Assembly (NCBI GenBank): GCA_963845495.1 | Contig: CAWJTH010000039.1 | Location: 90,702-154,701, forward strand | Length of the DNA stretch: 64,000 nt | From: JAZKFT01 sp963845495 | GTDB taxonomy: Bacteria; Bacteroidota; Bacteroidia; Chitinophagales; Chitinophagaceae | Reading direction: 5' to 3' | In this document: one piece after another, positions 60,273 to 64,000 of the stretch | How positions within the stretch are numbered: position 1 is the first letter of the stretch | Layout of the letters: every line of letters begins with the position of its first letter | Translations under genes and position numbers: made by a program | Notes under the pieces: generated by a model | What the model saw: the letters and a program-made list of their open reading frames with translations, nothing else | Told to the model about the DNA's origin: nothing | Database searches by the model: none

Positions 60273-61769
60273 ATGGCAACAATAAAATCTCCAAGTTCCA
60301 CTAAAACCAAGACTGAAAAATTTTTTGGCGAAGGCTTAACCTTCGATGATGTGTTATTGCTTCCCGCTTACAGCGAAGTGCTTCCCCGCGAAGTGAACAT
60401 CAAATCCCAACTTACCAAGTCAATAACCCTTAACATTCCCATGCTTAGCGCAGCTATGGACACGGTTACCGAATGGCAACTGGCCATTGCGTTGGCCCGT
60501 GAAGGCGGCATTGGCATCCTTCACAAAAACATGAGCATCGACCAGCAGGTTGAGCAAGTACGAAAAGTAAAACGCAGTGAAAGCGGCATGATCATCGACC
60601 CAATAACCCTTCACGTTGATGCTACTATTGGCGATGCGTTGCATTTGATGCAGGAAAATAAAATTGGCGGCATTCCTATTGTTGATGCAAATAAAAAACT
60701 GGTAGGTATTCTTACCAACCGCGACTTGCGTTTTGAGACCGAAAAAGCTAAAAAAGTAAGCCAAGTAATGACCAGCACCAACTTGGTAACCGCTCCCGAA
60801 GGTACCACTTTGGGTAAAGCTTTTGAGATTTTGCGCCAACATAAAGTTGAAAAACTACCCGTCGTAAAAAAAGACGGAACCCTTACTGGGCTTATCACTT
60901 ACCGCGATATTCAAAAGCTGCAAAGCCAACCAAATGCAGTAAAAGATAGCTTTGGTCGCTTAGTAGTTGGTGCGGCTTTGGGCATTACTGGCGATATGAT
61001 GGACCGTGCCGAAGCCTTGCTAAAAATTGGTGTAGATGTGGTAACGCTTGATAGTGCCCACGGCCACAGCAAGGGCGTAATCGACTCGGTAAAAAAACTC
61101 CGTAAAAACTTCAAAAACCTACAAATTATTGCCGGAAATATTGCTACTGCGGCAGGCGCAAAAGCATTGGCCGACGCTGGTGCTGATTGTATAAAAGTGG
61201 GTATTGGGCCGGGCAGCATTTGCACCACCCGTATTGTAGCCGGTGCCGGCGTTCCACAAATCACAGCCATTATGGAAGTGGCCGCCGCATTAAAAGGTAA
61301 AAATATTCCATTGATTGGTGATGGCGGCATCCGCTACACTGGCGATATGGTAAAAGCTTTAGCTGCTGGTGCCAGCACTGTTATGATGGGCAGCGTTTTT
61401 GCCGGAACAGAAGAAAGTCCGGGTGAAACTATTATTTACGAAGGCCGTAAGTTTAAACAATACCGCGGCATGGGCAGCATCGGTGCTATGCAAACCGGCA
61501 GCAGCGACCGTTATTTTCAAGATGTGGAAGACGGTATCAAAAAATTGGTTCCTGAAGGCATCGAAGGTCGGGTAGCTTTTAAAGGAAATTTAAGTGAAGT
61601 GGTACATCAATACACCGGCGGTTTGCGTGCGGGCATGGGTTATTGCGGTGCAGCCAATATTGAAGCGTTGAAACAGGCGCAATTCATCCGCATTACCAAT
61701 GCCGGCATTAAAGAAAGCCATGCACATGATATTGAGATTACAAAGGAAGCACCAAATTACTCACGGTAA
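60273..61769 (+). CDS. guaB: IMP dehydrogenase
   Basis: 498 residues from ATG 60273; an in-frame TTG at 60240 is excluded because it is part of the promoter. It oxidises IMP to XMP, the committed step to GMP. The start has FFGEGLTFDDVLLLPAYSEV. Two CBS domains sit at ~105-215 (MIIDPITLHVDATIGDALHL, VSQVMTSTNLVTAPEGTTLG). The catalytic Cys loop is GPGSICTTRIVAGAGVPQ, followed by IGDGGIRYTGDMVKALAAGA and the flap region RGMGSIGAMQTGSSDRYFQ. Confidence 0.97.
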   Translation: MATIKSPSSTKTKTEKFFGEGLTFDDVLLLPAYSEVLPREVNIKSQLTKSITLNIPMLSAAMDTVTEWQLAIALAREGGIGILHKNMSIDQQVEQVRKVKRSESGMIIDPITLHVDATIGDALHLMQENKIGGIPIVDANKKLVGILTNRDLRFETEKAKKVSQVMTSTNLVTAPEGTTLGKAFEILRQHKVEKLPVVKKDGTLTGLITYRDIQKLQSQPNAVKDSFGRLVVGAALGITGDMMDRAEALLKIGVDVVTLDSAHGHSKGVIDSVKKLRKNFKNLQIIAGNIATAAGAKALADAGADCIKVGIGPGSICTTRIVAGAGVPQITAIMEVAAALKGKNIPLIGDGGIRYTGDMVKALAAGASTVMMGSVFAGTEESPGETIIYEGRKFKQYRGMGSIGAMQTGSSDRYFQDVEDGIKKLVPEGIEGRVAFKGNLSEVVHQYTGGLRAGMGYCGAANIEALKQAQFIRITNAGIKESHAHDIEITKEAPNYSR

Positions 61770-61783
61770 ATCCAAAAAGAGAA

Positions 61784-61842
61784 TTCCAAATTCCAACAAA
61801 GCTGGAATTCTTAATGAAATTTGAGCTCGTTGGAATTTGGAA
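61784..61842. repeat. Inverted repeat after guaB
   Basis: Perfect 14-nt arms TTCCAAATTCCAAC (61784-61797) and GTTGGAATTTGGAA (61829-61842), with an inner GGAATTC copy. Possible terminator or word-type repeat. Confidence 0.7.
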
Positions 61843-61878
61843 CTTGTTATTTGGAATTTTGGGGGACCAGCTTTGACC

Positions 61879-61955
61879 GCAGGAATTGGGCTTTTGTGGC
61901 AAGTTTATCCTAAGTTTATCGAAGGGCTCCGTTCAAATTTTGTTTTTCATGGCAA
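61879..61955. repeat. Dispersed repeat GGAATnnGGCTTTTGTGGC (copy 2)
   Basis: GGAATTGGGCTTTTGTGGC ... ATTTTGTTTTTCATGGCAAC, matching the ends of the 51585-51650 copy but with a different middle (TTTATC / CGAAGGGCTCC). Confidence 0.68.
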
Positions 61956-62005
61956 CAATCCGCTGTGTGTCAGTGTTTATTAAATTGTAAATTGCATCTA
62001 AAAGT

Positions 62006-62587
62006 ATGGTTACAAATATTTCGCAATTAGATAAAAACGGGAGTTTTACTTATGCCGACTATCTTACTTGGCGTTTCAGCGAAATGGTAGAATTAATAAA
62101 AGGTAAGCTATACCTTACTTCACCCGCACCCGCCGAACGCCATCAGCGCATAGCTTGGGCATTGCAGGGGTTGCTGTATGTTTTTTTCAAGAACCAACCC
62201 TGCCGGGCATACAATGCGCCATTTGATGTAAGGCTGGTGAAAAGTAGCATGGCTGATGAACAAATAACCACGGTGGTACAACCAGATATCTGTGTGATTT
62301 GCGATTTAAATAAGATTGATGAACGCGGATGCTTGGGCGCCCCAGATTGGATCATCGAAATTATTTCCCCAGCAACCATTAAAAAGGATTTAAACGAAAA
62401 ATTTAATTTGTACGAAGAAAATGGCGTAAAGGAATATTGGATTGTAATGCCCGATAGTAATGCGGTGAACCAATATGTGTTACAGAATAACAAATACGAA
62501 TATATCAATACGTTTGGCCATAGTCAAAAACTTGCACCGGCCATTTTCCCGAATTTACAGATTGAATTAAATGAAGTTTTTGCCTAA
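62006..62587 (+). CDS. Uma2-family (DUF820) endonuclease-like protein
   Basis: 193 residues. The Uma2/DUF820 PD-(D/E)xK layout is clear: FSEMVELIKGKLYLTSPAPA (residues ~28-47, with the HQR that follows), VVQPDICVICDLNKIDERGC near 92, and APDWIIEIISPATIKKDLNE near 112 with YEENGVKEYWIVMPDSNA. Uma2 proteins are nuclease-like, often scattered and of uncertain function. Its stop overlaps the mqnB start by one base (TAATG), so the two are translated together despite unrelated roles. Confidence 0.85.
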   Translation: MVTNISQLDKNGSFTYADYLTWRFSEMVELIKGKLYLTSPAPAERHQRIAWALQGLLYVFFKNQPCRAYNAPFDVRLVKSSMADEQITTVVQPDICVICDLNKIDERGCLGAPDWIIEIISPATIKKDLNEKFNLYEENGVKEYWIVMPDSNAVNQYVLQNNKYEYINTFGHSQKLAPAIFPNLQIELNEVFA

Positions 62588-63195
62588 TGAAAATCCTCCT
62601 TCTTTCCGCAACGCAATTTGAAATACAGCCTTTTTTGCAATCATCACCAAAAATTGATGTGTTGATTGGTGGAGTTGGTGTGCCGGCTACGGTTTATCAT
62701 CTTACCAAACAGTTAAACCACCACCATTACGACTTGGTTATTCAAGCTGGCATTGCTGGCGCTTTTAGCGAAGTTGAATTAGTTCCATGCGAAGTGGTGA
62801 CCGTTCAAAAAGATTGTTTTGCAGACTTGGGCGCTATCGAAAAAAAAAGCTTTCAAACCGTGCAAGACATGGGTTTTAGCAACGAGCCTGAATGGATATT
62901 GAATACCAATCCTTTGCTGAACAAGTTGAATTTCAAACAAGTAAAAGCTGTCACGGTAAATACTGTTACGGATAATAACGATGCCATCCTTACTATGCAA
63001 AAAAAATGGAATGCTGAAATCGAAAGCATGGAAGGCGCTGCCCTGCATTATGTTTGCCATCACCAAAAAGTAAATTATTTACAATTACGCTGCATCAGCA
63101 ACGTGGTTGGTGTTCGCGATAAAACCAAATGGAATATTAAAAAAGCCATTGACAATTTGAACCAAGCACTTGTGGGTTTAATGGATAGTGTATAA
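62587..63195 (+). CDS. mqnB: Futalosine hydrolase
   Basis: 202 residues. It releases hypoxanthine from futalosine in the alternative menaquinone pathway. The nucleosidase fold shows MKILLLSATQFEIQPFLQSS, VLIGGVGVPATVYHLTKQLN, LVIQAGIAGAFSEVELVPCE and the catalytic-site segment EIESMEGAALHYVCHHQKVN. The C-terminal ISNVVGVRDKTKWNIKKAID is typical. The next gene is mqnD, the following pathway member. Its start overlaps the Uma2 stop. Confidence 0.93.
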   Translation: MKILLLSATQFEIQPFLQSSPKIDVLIGGVGVPATVYHLTKQLNHHHYDLVIQAGIAGAFSEVELVPCEVVTVQKDCFADLGAIEKKSFQTVQDMGFSNEPEWILNTNPLLNKLNFKQVKAVTVNTVTDNNDAILTMQKKWNAEIESMEGAALHYVCHHQKVNYLQLRCISNVVGVRDKTKWNIKKAIDNLNQALVGLMDSV

Positions 63196-63329
63196 TGGGA
63201 TAATGGATAATGCTTCCATTTTAATTATCAAACTTATTTCCTGAAACAGTTGTTATAAAAGAACTCACAAACTAGCAACTTGTGTATTTTTAAATATTTA
63301 AACTCCTAAACTTTAAACTTCTAAACGTT
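63196..63329. repeat. Intergenic repeat element between mqnB and mqnD
   Basis: CTTCCATTTTAATTATCAAAC, GAAACAGTT, AAAAGA, GTGT, AAATATTT and CTAA occur in the same order as in the bracketed gap at 9513-9677, showing shared ancestry. Short word repeats (AATGGATAATG; AAACTCCTAAACTTTAAAC) flank it. Confidence 0.65.
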
Positions 63330-64000
63330 TTGAAACTTTCGCTTGGTTTTTCTCCCTGCCCTAACGATACATTTATTTTTGACGCGTTGGTAAACCATAA
63401 AATTGATACCGAAGGACTTGAATTTGAGGTGTACCTCGAAGATGTGCAAACCCTTAACCAGTGGGCAATCCAGGGCAAATTAGATGTATCAAAAATTAGT
63501 TATGGCGTGTTGCCGTTAATTTTAGAAAATTATACGGTGTTAAACAGCGGCGGCGCTTTGGGTGTTGGGGTTGGGCCATTATTAATAAGCAATCGTGAAT
63601 GGTCAATGGTAAATGGTGAATGGGTAGACCTCGGACATCAGCCATCAGACATCAACAATTGTACGATTGCGATTCCCGGTAAAAATACAACGGCGCATTT
63701 TCTTTTTTCATTGGCTTTTCCAAACGCAAAAAACAAGGTTTTTTTACGGTTTGATGAAATCGAACAATTTGTGGCCGATGGAAAAGGCTTAGGCGTCATT
63801 ATCCACGAAAACCGTTTTACTTACAAAGAAAGAGGCTTGTTTAAAGTAGTTGATTTGGGCGATTTTTGGGAACAAGAAACCGGCAATCCAATTCCGCTTG
63901 GTGGTATTGTAGCCAATAAAAAATTAAATGTTGAGTTGCAACAAAAACTGGATGGGTTGATTAAAAAAAGCTTGGAATATTCATTTTTTAATTATCCAGA
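63330..64000 (+). CDS. mqnD: 1,4-dihydroxy-6-naphthoate synthase, 3' end cut by window
   Basis: The first ~223 residues are visible. The start is a TTG at 63330 (no in-frame ATG upstream), giving MKLSLGFSPCPNDTFIFDAL, the MqnD hallmark. It converts cyclic de-hypoxanthine futalosine to dihydroxynaphthoate. LDVSKISYGVLPLILENYTV and ALGVGVGPLLISNRE follow. Codons ~88-110 come from an in-frame tract of GTGAATGG and CATCAG words (63592-63656). It sits beside mqnB. The frame remains open to the window end. Confidence 0.9.
   Translation, partial: MKLSLGFSPCPNDTFIFDALVNHKIDTEGLEFEVYLEDVQTLNQWAIQGKLDVSKISYGVLPLILENYTVLNSGGALGVGVGPLLISNREWSMVNGEWVDLGHQPSDINNCTIAIPGKNTTAHFLFSLAFPNAKNKVFLRFDEIEQFVADGKGLGVIIHENRFTYKERGLFKVVDLGDFWEQETGNPIPLGGIVANKKLNVELQQKLDGLIKKSLEYSFFNYP

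Noticed and set aside
1..64000. tRNA, rRNA, tmRNA or known riboswitches
   Set aside because: I looked for T-loop-like GGTTCGA motifs, CCA ends and familiar riboswitch cores and saw none I could support by eye; a covariance-model search would be needed to exclude them.

Overview
The window looks like a chromosomal segment of a Bacteroidota bacterium, most likely of the Chitinophagaceae/Sphingobacteriia side. The base composition is AT-rich. Start codons mostly lack Shine-Dalgarno sequences. Many genes have the Bacteroidota -7 promoter box TAnnTTTG, several with a TTG box 19-21 nt upstream. Lineage-typical genes are present: a type 9 secretion (T9SS) sorting domain, a PorE-like OmpA protein, BshC, futalosine-pathway MqnB/MqnD, AtpZ, and paired DUF1501/DUF1800 proteins. 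No rRNA, tRNA, CRISPR array, prophage or complete insertion sequence was found.

Layout. 0-5 kb: the end of an alpha-E (DUF403) gene, a transglutaminase, a lipoprotein, an ElaA-type acetyltransferase and a secreted M28 peptidase, then a repeat-rich gene-free island (4.5-5.1 kb). 5-10 kb: a GT2 glycosyltransferase with a flippase-like membrane protein, purU, a Doc-type toxin-antitoxin pair and proC. 10-20 kb: PepSY-like and transglutaminase-like secreted proteins, pyrG, an outer-membrane barrel, a glycine-rich DUF6515-like protein, a CNNM/CorC protein, another GT2 and rsmG. 20-27 kb: a metal-binding Cys-rich protein, a RelE/ParE-type pair whose toxin gene is frameshifted, smc and a GT9 heptosyltransferase-like gene. 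27-35 kb: small envelope proteins, SprT, an atpZ cluster detached from the ATP synthase genes, a GntR-MFS operon, bshC and rimO. 35-46 kb: rpsU, xerC/D, hpf, lolA-ftsK, a candidate Panacea (panAT) module, a frameshifted glnS and pepE. 46-64 kb: a sugar MFS transporter, a NUMOD4-HNH protein, a HExxH protein, DUF1501/DUF1800, a TPR-transmembrane-CTD protein divergent from a PorE-like protein, dprA, an XRE regulator, guaB, Uma2, mqnB and the start of mqnD (a TTG start, cut by the window end).

Main points for a second look. (1) The RelE/ParE toxin and glnS are each split by a -1 frameshift exactly at an in-frame X XXY YYZ heptamer (T TTT TTA and T TTC CCA). This could be recoding, mutation or homopolymer sequencing error. 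(2) Short degenerate 'word' repeats (TTAGTAATTAG, GTGAATGG, CATCAGACATC, CAAGAA and others) fill and bracket many intergenic gaps and also sit in frame inside at least three protein genes. (3) rpsU has an unusually strong SD-like sequence, as expected if bS21 controls its own synthesis. (4) Several promoters lie 3-7 nt from the start codon, suggesting leaderless or near-leaderless mRNAs. (5) A Panacea-domain antitoxin is followed by an unknown small gene that could be its toxin.

Everything here was read by eye from the sequence. Family names rest on recognised motifs and not on searches.
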